Shown one piece after another: positions 56,632-64,000 of a DNA stretch of 64,000 nt. Origin of the DNA: Murimonas intestini (lineage in GTDB: Bacteria > Bacillota > Clostridia > Lachnospirales > Lachnospiraceae); the NCBI RefSeq assembly GCF_024622195.1, contig NZ_JANKBI010000002.1, positions 248,001-312,000 on the forward strand, read 5' to 3'. The stretch's first letter is position 1, and each line of letters starts with the position of its first letter. A model generated the notes under the pieces. The model did no database searches and was not told the DNA's origin. It worked only from the letters and a program-made list of their open reading frames with translations. The position numbers and the translations under genes are program-made.

Positions 56632-56666
56632 CATGAAGCTTACACTTTTATACATCAAGCAGTTGC

Positions 56667-56695
56667 TTGACATATTTCACAGTATAATTTAAACT
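56667..56695 (+). promoter_or_regulatory. Promoter of the Uma2 gene
   Basis: A consensus TTGACA (56667-56672), a 17-base spacer and TAAACT (56690-56695), about 40 bases before the gene. A TATAAT inside the spacer is too close to the -35 to be used with it. Confidence 0.6.
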
Positions 56696-56736
56696 AAAAT
56701 TATAAAAAGAGGAACATCGTGAAAGGAAGTGCTGCT

Positions 56737-57285
56737 ATGGCAATACCACAAAAACAGATATACACAGAAACCGACTATTATGATCTTCCAGAGGATGTTC
56801 GGGCCGAACTGATTGACGGGCAAATTTATTATCAGGCGGCGCCCAGCCGGGCGCATCAAAAAATTTTATCAGAATTGCATATCACTATCGGGACTTACAT
56901 CAGGTCAAAGGGCGGCTCCTGTGAAGTCTATCCTGCCCCATTCGCTGTTAAATTGCATGAGGACAGGAAAACCATAGTGGAACCGGATATAAGCGTTATA
57001 TGCGACCATAACAAACTTACGGACCGGGGCTGTACAGGGGCACCGGATTGGATTATTGAAATTGTTTCCCCAGGCAATTCCAGCCATGACTACATCCGCA
57101 AACTGAACCTATACGCGGATGCAGGCGTTCGTGAATACTGGATTGTGAACCCTGTGCAGGAATCTATCTATGTATACCATCTGGAAGAAACTAAATTCGG
57201 GACAAACGCCTACTCTTTCCAGGACAAAATAAAGGTCAATATCTATGATGATCTATGGATTGACTTCAAGGAAATCACCCTGTAA
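56737..57285 (+). CDS. Uma2 family endonuclease (DUF820)
   Basis: A 182-residue protein of the PD-(D/E)XK superfamily. Likely metal-binding residues are in VEPDISVI and DWIIEIVSP, with a lysine in YIRKLNLYA. Uma2 proteins are common in cyanobacteria and Firmicutes; their targets are not established. The ATG at 56737 has AAGGAAG upstream; a GTG at 56719 also has an acceptable site (188 residues). It is a single-gene unit with its own promoter and terminator, in a stretch marked by repeats. Confidence 0.8.
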   Translation: MAIPQKQIYTETDYYDLPEDVRAELIDGQIYYQAAPSRAHQKILSELHITIGTYIRSKGGSCEVYPAPFAVKLHEDRKTIVEPDISVICDHNKLTDRGCTGAPDWIIEIVSPGNSSHDYIRKLNLYADAGVREYWIVNPVQESIYVYHLEETKFGTNAYSFQDKIKVNIYDDLWIDFKEITL

Positions 57286-57301
57286 TCATTTTCAGCAATC
57301 T

Positions 57302-57337
57302 GGCAGCAGGCGGGAGTTACTTCTCTGCTGCCTTTTT
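57302..57337. terminator. Intrinsic terminator after the Uma2 gene
   Basis: GGCAGCAG (57302-57309) pairs with CTGCTGCC (57325-57332), followed by TTTTT. It lies between two convergent genes. Confidence 0.8.
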
Positions 57338-57345
57338 CTTATCCC

Positions 57346-60180
57346 TTAAATCAGCCTGTTTAAGACCTCCTTCATGCTGCGAAGCCCGGACCTGGCTAAA
57401 TAGCTGTCATCTTCAATAGTCTGGATCAGTGATGACACAGTAAAATCTAATTGTATTTTTCGAAGCACATCTATGCAGTGCCTGGCTGTTTCCTCCTGTA
57501 TGATCCGCCCGGTCCTGTCCATCCAGGACTCTATGGCATCTATGTTCATATTCAGCTCATGGCGGGATGCATTCAGGTCAAACTGTGCATCTGCAGTTAA
57601 ATTGCAGACTGACCAGCCTATGCCAAGAGGCAGGATGACCTGAGGATTTATATTCAGCAGGATCCCATCCTGGTATAAAACCGGTTTTCTGATATGCAGG
57701 TCTTCGCCTGCATAATTGTCTGAAATGAGGTCATTTTGAAAGAATCTGAAACTGTTGTTACTTATTTCAGGAAGCGGGTAGCTGTTCTCAAAATCATATA
57801 GTGATACATTGTATAGAATCTGGAATTCATTTTCATCACAATAGATAATATTAAATGTATAATCCCGGGATTCGTAATCCTGGGCACTGTAATCCTGGGA
57901 GTATGTATATGGCTGCCAGGTCATTGATTTATAATAATCTTCACTGTCTTCAGTTTCATAGCTCAGCTTTGTCTCGTACTCCAGGTCTTCCAGCTGCTCC
58001 AGACCCAGAATGCCATCACGGCTGTTCTCCTCATCCGGGTCGCTGTATACCTTTACAAGGGATTTTACGAGTTCTCCCCGGTGGAAGAGAAATGCGTTTA
58101 CAGCCTGCCATTCAATACCTGATTCAGGCTTATCTATCCGGGTTTTTATAAAAAGGATTCCACTTCCTTTACATTTTTGATCCAGGCGGTTTTTTTGGAT
58201 ACTCTCTGTATTGAAATTGTTATTGATTTTGACACACTGAAGCTCGTAATCAACAATGTCCATGATCCTGCCGTTGTCAATAGGGAAGGTGAAGCTGGGG
58301 TATTGGCTCATATACAGCTCAATCTCGCCTTTTACGTTAAAAATTAATTTACTTAACTGGACATCGTCGTTTTGGGCAGCTTTTTCTGCCAGCCGTATAA
58401 ACTCTTCCCGGCGGGCATATATGATTCCTTCAGGGTCTGCTGCCTCTGTCAGGAGTTTTATTTTGCCGGGCAGCATACTTTTTTTTCTGTCTTCCTGTTT
58501 TTCTATTATTATCTTTTCGAGGAGCCTTTTATCCAGCTGATACTTATGAATAGTGCTTTTCCTCAGTTTTTCAATATTTTCATATTCCTGTATAACAGTG
58601 AGGATGTTTTCTATGAAATAATCATCCTGTCTGCCCCGGGGCAGTAAGCAGAGGCTCTTATCCAGCCGGTATAAGCTGTCCAGATCGATCACCGCGATGG
58701 GGACACTGGGATATCTGAAAGTTAAAATCAGATATTCTTCCAGTTCTTTAAAAGAGAATCTGTTTTTTACTTCAAGCTTCACTGTTGTCCCTGTTATATC
58801 TGATTCAGGGTGCCTTTCGATAAATGCAATTGTACTCTTTCCCTCGATCTCGGCTTTTATTTTCTTTTCACCTGTTTTCTGGGAGGAGATCTCGATCTTA
58901 TCTGCTTTTGTAAGGCAGGAGGCAAATCCAATGCCAAATTTTGCTATTGCCGGAAAAGCAAATGAACTCCGCCCCCTTTTTAATTTATAGCCGGAGCTGG
59001 CAGCTTTAAAGAGATAGTTTTTGATGCCCTCCTCAGACATGCCTATGCCTGTATCAGATACATACAAAAGCCCCTTTTCGGCGGAATAAAGGACGTATAC
59101 TCTGTCTTTGACGCCCCAGCTCCTGGGCGACGCAAACTCTAACACATTAGATTCATCTGAATAATATTTTAAAAGAACAGCGTCAATGGCATTCTGTATC
59201 AGCTCTCTTATATAGTCCGTCTGGTTTGTATAAATATTTTTTGTCAGGATATCCCACAGGGCGCCCTCCTCATCCAGCTGGAAGCGTATCTCTTCCACAA
59301 GGAAATTTGCGCCGGGGTCCGGTTTTATTTCAAAAGAGAGCCCTGGGAGCCTGAGCTTTTTAATATCGTGTGTCCCAATGCTCTGGAAATAATGCGTGTT
59401 TGCGTACATGATCTCATTGTCCAGGTATTTCAGCCAGGCATTCCAGATTTTATAGCGCTCCCTGTTTGAGGTCTTGACTCCCACCTCTATACCCTCAGGA
59501 GAGTAATTGTATTTTGTGAGTTCAAGGTGTCTTTCGTGGTGTTCTATGGAAATTTTATTCTGGTAATATGACGGATTCAGATGCATATTAAATTCACTTG
59601 TCCTGCCTTCCTCAAGATCCATCAGATCACCGGTGCGCAGAAGCACTGCCAGCAAGCCGTACCTCAGCCTCTGGCCCTGTATAGTATCATTCTTTCTGAA
59701 AGTTTCATCAGAATAGAGCTCTTCAATATCCCGGCCATGAGCTTCGCAGACAAAAACAACACAGTCCCTGATCCTTCTGTGCTCACTGTACATCCCCAAA
59801 TATTTTTCGCAATATTGTATGATGGGCTCCCTGGCATACAGATGGTGGCAGGACCGCTGTTTTTCTTTATCTTCAATATCAGTCAGTGTCATACCTATAT
59901 CATGAAACAGGGCTGACATAATAAAACAGAAGATTTCCACATCTGTCAGCCGGTCTTTAAAATCGTCGCTGAGAATATCATTAATATAGTCTATAATGCG
60001 CAGAGAATGCTGTATGCCGTGTTCTGTGAAACCGGGAAAGTTGGTTTTAATAAATTCCAGCACAGGAGCAACAGCGGTCTCCATATTAAGCAGTGAACCC
60101 GCCAGGCTGATTGTAAAAGAATCTTCTTTTCGTGCTTCTAGTAATTTATACATTCTGCATGTTCTTAATATCTTTTGCAT
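57346..60180 (-). CDS. HD-domain protein with Hsp90-like (GHKL) ATPase domain
   Basis: A 944-residue cytosolic protein. The N-terminal HD metal-hydrolase domain has His58, His93-Asp94 (LFHDIG), His148 and Asp185. A GHKL ATPase domain follows with the N-box Glu326/Asn330 (ELIQNAID), DTGIGM (376-381) and GIGFA (416-420). Further on, LNASRHEL resembles the SR motif of the Hsp90 middle domain, so the ATPase half is Hsp90-like rather than kinase-like. The ATG at 60180 follows AAAGGA. Function is unknown; a signalling or defence role is possible but unsupported by neighbours. Its leader is mostly a half repeat. Confidence 0.75.
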   Translation of the reverse strand: MQKILRTCRMYKLLEARKEDSFTISLAGSLLNMETAVAPVLEFIKTNFPGFTEHGIQHSLRIIDYINDILSDDFKDRLTDVEIFCFIMSALFHDIGMTLTDIEDKEKQRSCHHLYAREPIIQYCEKYLGMYSEHRRIRDCVVFVCEAHGRDIEELYSDETFRKNDTIQGQRLRYGLLAVLLRTGDLMDLEEGRTSEFNMHLNPSYYQNKISIEHHERHLELTKYNYSPEGIEVGVKTSNRERYKIWNAWLKYLDNEIMYANTHYFQSIGTHDIKKLRLPGLSFEIKPDPGANFLVEEIRFQLDEEGALWDILTKNIYTNQTDYIRELIQNAIDAVLLKYYSDESNVLEFASPRSWGVKDRVYVLYSAEKGLLYVSDTGIGMSEEGIKNYLFKAASSGYKLKRGRSSFAFPAIAKFGIGFASCLTKADKIEISSQKTGEKKIKAEIEGKSTIAFIERHPESDITGTTVKLEVKNRFSFKELEEYLILTFRYPSVPIAVIDLDSLYRLDKSLCLLPRGRQDDYFIENILTVIQEYENIEKLRKSTIHKYQLDKRLLEKIIIEKQEDRKKSMLPGKIKLLTEAADPEGIIYARREEFIRLAEKAAQNDDVQLSKLIFNVKGEIELYMSQYPSFTFPIDNGRIMDIVDYELQCVKINNNFNTESIQKNRLDQKCKGSGILFIKTRIDKPESGIEWQAVNAFLFHRGELVKSLVKVYSDPDEENSRDGILGLEQLEDLEYETKLSYETEDSEDYYKSMTWQPYTYSQDYSAQDYESRDYTFNIIYCDENEFQILYNVSLYDFENSYPLPEISNNSFRFFQNDLISDNYAGEDLHIRKPVLYQDGILLNINPQVILPLGIGWSVCNLTADAQFDLNASRHELNMNIDAIESWMDRTGRIIQEETARHCIDVLRKIQLDFTVSSLIQTIEDDSYLARSGLRSMKEVLNRLI

Positions 60181-60193
60181 ATGATTCCTTTCT

Positions 60194-60291
60194 GCTGCAG
60201 CGCCAAAATGCTGTAAACAGCATTTTGTGTGCATCGCGGAGCGTTGTTATAGGTCAGACGGCTGCCAAATGGCAGACGGCTGAACTGTAAC
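60194..60291. repeat. Half copy of family A repeat forming a gene leader
   Basis: On the minus strand it matches the first 98 bases of the 163-bp repeat and stops at the GCTGCAG block, three bases short of the ribosome binding site of the HD/ATPase gene. The first hairpin has arms CTGCC/GGCAG instead of CTGCTG/CAGCAG, again changed in step. No target duplication remains because one end is lost. Confidence 0.8.
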
Positions 60292-60304
60292 ATTTCTTTA
60301 ACCA

Positions 60305-60313
60305 ATTATAGCA
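60305..60313 (-). promoter_or_regulatory. Extended -10 promoter of the HD/ATPase gene
   Basis: On the minus strand TGCTATAAT is a perfect extended -10 element. Transcription would begin near 60298 and run through the half repeat, giving a leader of about 118 bases. No good -35 at 17 bases, as is common for extended -10 promoters. Confidence 0.55.
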
Positions 60314-60360
60314 TGAATACTTGTACAGGGGGTTAAAAAATGATACCATGGATCATAACG

Positions 60361-60416
60361 ATACATCAGATATGTGCATTAACTGCGCAGGAATATGATG
60401 CAGGAGTGAAGTAACC
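60361..60416. repeat. Decayed family B repeat
   Basis: ATACATCAGATATGTGCATT and GATGCAGGAGTGAAGTAAC resemble, in order, parts of the reverse complement of the 8612 repeat (CAGCAGGTCTGTGCATTTAC and GATTCAAGGGTGAA). Stems and ends are degraded and no target duplication is seen. Confidence 0.4.
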
Positions 60417-60449
60417 AACAAATTTACAGAGAAATGGGGAGCAGATACC

Positions 60450-60863
60450 ATGTATGAAAGAATGCTGGATAAAATGAACAGGCCGTCAATTGAAGAATTC
60501 AGGTCCTTCATAGGCAGCCGGGAGGATATGTTTGAAAATTTGGATGATTTTATGGGGGAGGTGCAAAATATTCAAAGGGAGCTCAGATTCCCTTACGGAA
60601 ACCACTATGGCTGGGGAATCAAGTATTCAGTCAGGAAGAAACATATATGTGATATTTTTGCGGAGAAGGATGCTTTCACTGTTATGATGAGGCTGTCAAA
60701 CGACCAGTTTGAAGGCTTATACAGCGGCTTGTCAGCTTATACAAGAGAATACATAGATAATAAGTACCCCTGCGGCAGCGGGGGATGGATCCACTACAGG
60801 GTCTTAGAGCCGGAGCATCTTGAAGATGTGAAGAAAATGCTCGGTGTGAAGCTGCACGCATAA
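60450..60863 (+). CDS. DUF3788 family protein
   Basis: A 137-residue protein of unknown function that I recognise as DUF3788: the core includes WGIKYSVRKKHICDIF, FTVMMRLS and a C-terminal GGWIHYRV. No motifs suggesting catalysis and no signal peptide. GGGGAG lies a little before the ATG. It is isolated, followed by about 155 bases in which I see no feature. Confidence 0.75.
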   Translation: MYERMLDKMNRPSIEEFRSFIGSREDMFENLDDFMGEVQNIQRELRFPYGNHYGWGIKYSVRKKHICDIFAEKDAFTVMMRLSNDQFEGLYSGLSAYTREYIDNKYPCGSGGWIHYRVLEPEHLEDVKKMLGVKLHA

Positions 60864-61018
60864 CCGGGTTTTTACATTAAAAGTGATCAGGAGCAAGTGA
60901 AATCAACTGTGAGTAGAATTATCCAGCCAGGCTCAAATAACAAGTTATTGTATGTCAGGGATAAGAATATTACAATCTTCCTATAGACGGCAGCACAAAG
61001 GAAAAGGAGAATACAGTT

Positions 61019-61162
61019 ATGCTTGATAATAAGAAGATTGGTGAGTTTATAGCTTCAAAAAGAAAAGAGTCAGGGCTGACACAGTCGGATATTGCGGAAA
61101 AATTGGGAGTATCCTTTCAGGCAGTTTCAAAATGGGAAAATGGTACTCTGCCCAACATTTAA
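61019..61162 (+). pseudogene. Truncated XRE-type helix-turn-helix regulator
   Basis: Encodes 47 residues: a typical Cro/CI HTH (SGLTQSDIAEKLGVS, AVSKWENG) that runs to LPNI and stops. Such regulators are normally at least 65-70 residues and often much longer. GGAGA precedes the ATG, so the fragment may still be translated. The reading is cut where a purM-like tail begins in another frame. Confidence 0.75.
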
Positions 61163-61310
61163 CTGCGGCGTGGGGATGATCATGGTGGTGGGGAAGGAAT
61201 ATAAAGACCAGGCCATAAAGCATATCATGCCTTGCTGTGACTGCTATGAGATAGGAAGAATCATAGCAGGGAGCAGAAAAGTTGTATTTAAAAATCATTT
61301 CAGCTGGTAA
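61152..61310 (+). pseudogene. C-terminal fragment of a purM-like gene (AIR synthetase)
   Basis: From 61152 one frame reads TFNCGVGMIMVV, the signature near the C terminus of phosphoribosylformylglycinamidine cyclo-ligase, then YEIGRIIAGSRKVVF, its usual ending, to a stop at 61310. Only about 50 residues of the roughly 340 remain. It is joined within about 10 bases to the truncated HTH gene, so a deletion fused two unrelated genes. Confidence 0.65.
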
Positions 61311-61446
61311 TATTAATCATAAAAGCGATAATATTCATCACAAAAGTAGTTGAAGAACCGGAAAGAGCTATGCTAATGTTTAAAGTAATAAGCTCTTTAC
61401 AGGTGCAGACAGATGGGAAATAGAGGAAAGCAGCCGTCAGTTGGAC

Positions 61447-61503
61447 AAAGGCCATAAATTCTGTTAGGATTATTTACAGAGTTTATGGCCTTTATCTGTT
61501 TTT
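61447..61503 (+). terminator. Long-stem terminator just upstream of the third sensor kinase gene
   Basis: AAAGGCCATAAATTCTGT and ACAGAGTTTATGGCCTTT pair in 17 of 18 positions (the other a G-T pair), followed by ATCTGTTTTT. The T run ends at 61503, one base before the AGGAGGGGGAGG ribosome binding site of the kinase. It may end upstream transcription or act as an attenuator. A possible promoter (TTGGAC at 61441, TAGGAT at 61465) overlaps the left arm. Confidence 0.75.
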
Positions 61504-61518
61504 AGGAGGGGGAGGAAA

Positions 61519-63240
61519 ATGAAAAAGAAGCAGAAGCCGCTTTATTTGAACAGGGCAATTTCAATGATCGTGATGGTTGGATACAGTGCTTTTTTAATAC
61601 TGATGCTGATCATGGACTGGTACCTGATACGTGAATACCAGTACGAGAACAGGAGGGTGGAGCAGGCCGCCCTGAATTCATATATTGATAAGACCAGGAG
61701 CTATATGGACAGGATTGACAGGCAGTTATACGATATATATGCAAATGACGAGAATTTTCAGGCTCTGCAGAAGAAGGAAGAGCCGGTAGATGAATTCGGA
61801 CATGCATATGAGCTGAAGGAAACATTGAATAAGAGAATGCTGGCGGAGGAGAATATGAGCGGTTTTTTTGTATTCTATGATAACCGTCAGAAGTCCTGGT
61901 ACTATACGAATCTGGCCAAGGTGAGGGCTGAACAGACAGCAGAGATAAAAGAGATCCTCCTGCGCCATCTGGAAAATGATGGGAAGATGAGGAGCTGGAT
62001 ATCCCTGACTGTAGACGGAGACACGAACCTGGCTACATATTATGAGAAGGACAGAGTGGCTGTATTTGGCATCCACAGTATGAAAAACATGGAACAGGAG
62101 CTGCGGGAAAGCATGGGCAAAGAGATAAGCGTCATCCTGCTGGACAACGGGATAGCGCTGGAGAATAAAGAGCTTTCAAAAGAGCTTGGACTCTCAGAAA
62201 CGGTACAGTCATACTCAGATTCATTCCAGATGAAAAAGGGGAAATACCAGCTGTACGGGCGCCGTATCCCAAATATGGATCTGTGGGTGTGCACTGCGTA
62301 TCCTGTCAATATATGGAGCGTTATGACTGTACAGCAGCTTTTTTTGCTGATCCTGACCGGAATCTCTGTATTTGCAGTGGGCGTAATGTACAGATTTGTG
62401 CGCAGGGAAGTAGTCCGTCCCCTCCATCAGCTGACAGACACCATGAATACTATACGCAGGGGCGGAAGCAGGGAAGTCCCCCGAATGGATGCGCGGTTTT
62501 ACGAGATACAGGAAGTGAATGATACATTAGGGGAGATGGTCAGAGAACTGGAAAAACAGAAGCTGCTTGTATATGAGGAAATCATTGAGAAGCAGAAAGC
62601 CCAGATGCAGTATCTGCAGCTTCAGCTGAAGCCCCATTTCTATCTGAACGGACTGAAAACATTAAATGCCCTGGCCATAGAGAACCAGACAGGAAAGATG
62701 CAGGAGCTGATACTGAATCTGTCTGCCCATCTGCGCTATCTGCTGCAGGCGGAGAGGGAATTGGTGCCTCTGCGCATGGAACTGGAGTTTGTGGAGAATT
62801 ATGTCAGCATGCAGAAGCATATCACCGGGCGTCCTGTGAACTGCAGCATTGTGAGGGATGGTGAAGCAGACAGCTGGCTCGTACCTGTGCTGGCAGTGCA
62901 TACCTTTGTGGAGAACAGTGTAAAGTACGCACGCCTGGGCGGAAGCAGCATACCTCTTGAGATACAAGTATCTGCAAGCCTGCTTGCCGCGGAGGAAGGC
63001 CGGTTTTTAGATTTGATCATACAGGACAACGGGCAGGGCTATCCTGATGAAATTCTGGAGGAAATCAATGGAGATACTGCTGTTGGGACAAGGTGTGTGG
63101 GGATCAATAATATTAAACGGCGCTGCCAGCTCTTATATGGAGAGAGGGCGGAGTACAGCTTCGCTAACTGTGACGGGGCTATGAGTGAATTAATAATACC
63201 GGAAAGGAAGCAGGAAGATGAATGTTTTGATTGTAGATGA
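61519..63240 (+). CDS. YesM-type sensor histidine kinase
   Basis: A 573-residue membrane kinase: transmembrane segment near residues 12-35, extracellular region to about 270, second segment near 275-295, HAMP, then a kinase core with His373 in LKPHFYLN (INPHF is commoner) and an ATPase domain with DNGQGYP. Its stop overlaps the response regulator start by 23 bases, so they are coupled. The target system lies beyond the window. Confidence 0.9.
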   Translation: MKKKQKPLYLNRAISMIVMVGYSAFLILMLIMDWYLIREYQYENRRVEQAALNSYIDKTRSYMDRIDRQLYDIYANDENFQALQKKEEPVDEFGHAYELKETLNKRMLAEENMSGFFVFYDNRQKSWYYTNLAKVRAEQTAEIKEILLRHLENDGKMRSWISLTVDGDTNLATYYEKDRVAVFGIHSMKNMEQELRESMGKEISVILLDNGIALENKELSKELGLSETVQSYSDSFQMKKGKYQLYGRRIPNMDLWVCTAYPVNIWSVMTVQQLFLLILTGISVFAVGVMYRFVRREVVRPLHQLTDTMNTIRRGGSREVPRMDARFYEIQEVNDTLGEMVRELEKQKLLVYEEIIEKQKAQMQYLQLQLKPHFYLNGLKTLNALAIENQTGKMQELILNLSAHLRYLLQAERELVPLRMELEFVENYVSMQKHITGRPVNCSIVRDGEADSWLVPVLAVHTFVENSVKYARLGGSSIPLEIQVSASLLAAEEGRFLDLIIQDNGQGYPDEILEEINGDTAVGTRCVGINNIKRRCQLLYGERAEYSFANCDGAMSELIIPERKQEDECFDCR

Positions 63241-64000
63241 CCAAAAGGCGGTTGTGGAAAGCCTGAAGAACGGGATACGCTGGGAGAGGCTGCCTGTGGA
63301 AAAAATATATACAGCCTGTAGTGCAAAAGAGGCGAAGCTGGTCCTTATGAATTTTGAGACGGATGTGCTGGTGAGTGATATTGAGATGCCGGAGGAAGAC
63401 GGTATCTCACTGTGCAGATGGGCAAAAGAGAAGTTTGAGGGGCTGGAATGTATTTTCCTTACGTCCCATGCAGAGTTTGAGTATGCCAAAGAAGCCATCA
63501 GAATGGGAGGCTTTGACTATATCCTCCAGCCTGTGAGGTATGAGGAGGTGGAGAAGGTGCTTTTAAAAGCCTGGGAAAAGATCAGCAGGCAGAAGAAGAT
63601 ACTGCAGATCATGGATACCCGGAAAATGGTAATACAGCAGAGAAATACCATACTGGACGCCATGATCTCAAAGATGCTGCAGGGTAAGGAGGAGGACGCA
63701 GGCCAGATTTATTCCCATTTTCACGAAATGTTCAGAACAGAATATAAAGACTGTGGGATATGTCCTGTACTGGTGCAGATCAGGAAGTGGAAAAAGATAA
63801 CAAATGTGTGGGATGAGAAGCTTGTGAGAATGGTGCTGTGCAATGTGATGGAAGAACTTTTCCGGGAGGAAGACGGAAAGGCAGGGGTTTCCTGTCTGAG
63901 GGAGAACAGGTACTGGGTATTTTTGATCCTGGAAAAGGAAAAAGCGGGAGAGGAACTGGTGAGACAGAAAATCATGGCCTTCTACCAGTTCATAGACAGC
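63218..64000 (+). CDS. Response regulator, YesN-like, partial (runs off the window)
   Basis: An open frame of 261 codons with no stop before the window end. The receiver domain has VDD near residues 6-8 and phospho-acceptor Asp54 (VSDIEMP). The invariant switch lysine is replaced: the motif reads ILQPV with Gln104 (codon CAG) instead of ILKPV. The middle region follows; an AraC DNA-binding domain is expected beyond the edge. AGGAAG precedes the ATG at 63218, which lies inside the kinase gene. Confidence 0.85.
   Translation, partial: MNVLIVDDQKAVVESLKNGIRWERLPVEKIYTACSAKEAKLVLMNFETDVLVSDIEMPEEDGISLCRWAKEKFEGLECIFLTSHAEFEYAKEAIRMGGFDYILQPVRYEEVEKVLLKAWEKISRQKKILQIMDTRKMVIQQRNTILDAMISKMLQGKEEDAGQIYSHFHEMFRTEYKDCGICPVLVQIRKWKKITNVWDEKLVRMVLCNVMEELFREEDGKAGVSCLRENRYWVFLILEKEKAGEELVRQKIMAFYQFIDS

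Noticed and set aside
57855..58990. Several plus-strand open frames of 90-98 codons inside the HD/ATPase gene
   Set aside because: They lie opposite a long frame with clear domains, have no start signals and no recognisable similarity.
57346..60863. A named anti-phage defence system
   Set aside because: Uma2, the HD/ATPase protein and the DUF3788 protein do not match any defence operon I can name, and they have separate transcription signals and opposing strands.

Overview
The window looks like a Lachnospiraceae-type gut Firmicute (Bacillota, Clostridia). Genes start from strong AGGAGG-type ribosome binding sites. There are three YesM/YesN-type two-component systems (His_kinase-type sensor plus AraC-type response regulator). 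The sugar ABC importers have LplB/YtcP-like permeases with no ATPase gene beside them. The family is inferred from protein style and gene order; genus is not determined.

Layout. (1) 1-8.5 kb is housekeeping: asnB, a DUF6062 protein, an RluF-type pseudouridine synthase overlapping ligA, a cardiolipin synthase and metA. (2) 8.85-17.65 kb is one operon combining GH35, GH127 and GH29 glycosidases with a racemase-like protein, a four-carbon acid-sugar kinase and a BKACE (DUF849) enzyme. It ends in a strong terminator. (3) 17.9-31.5 kb is a xylo-oligosaccharide locus: GH8 exo-oligoxylanase, GH43, binding lipoprotein, two permeases, GH39 xylosidase, sensor kinase, AraC regulator and a second paralogous binding lipoprotein. 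(4) 31.4-35.7 kb, minus strand, is a kinase-regulator-binding protein operon diverging from (5) 36.1-56.5 kb: two permeases, a binding protein, GH78, a five-bladed-propeller hydrolase, a GH106-like hydrolase, two GH42 beta-galactosidases, a catalytically dead-looking GH2 and an intact GH2. (6) 56.7-61.3 kb is a patchwork: Uma2 nuclease, a 944-residue HD plus Hsp90-like ATPase protein, a DUF3788 protein and gene remnants. (7) 61.5-64 kb is a third sensor/regulator pair; the regulator runs off the window.

How it works together. None of the glycosidases has a signal peptide, so the loci read as scavenging systems: oligosaccharides are bound outside, imported by ABC permeases (with an ATPase encoded elsewhere), and trimmed in the cytosol. 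The glycosidase mix suits xylan-derived oligomers in one locus and galactose/rhamnose/arabinose/fucose-bearing plant glycans in the others. The two-component systems probably sense the same sugars.

The most notable non-gene signal is a set of small palindromic repeats with GTTAC/GTAAC ends and 8-9 bp flanking target duplications (near 2.8, 8.6, 39.8, 46.4 and 56.5 kb, plus partial or decayed copies). Copies differ in sequence inside hairpins but keep the pairing, and one half-copy forms most of the leader of the HD/ATPase gene. No tRNA, rRNA, CRISPR array or complete insertion sequence was seen.
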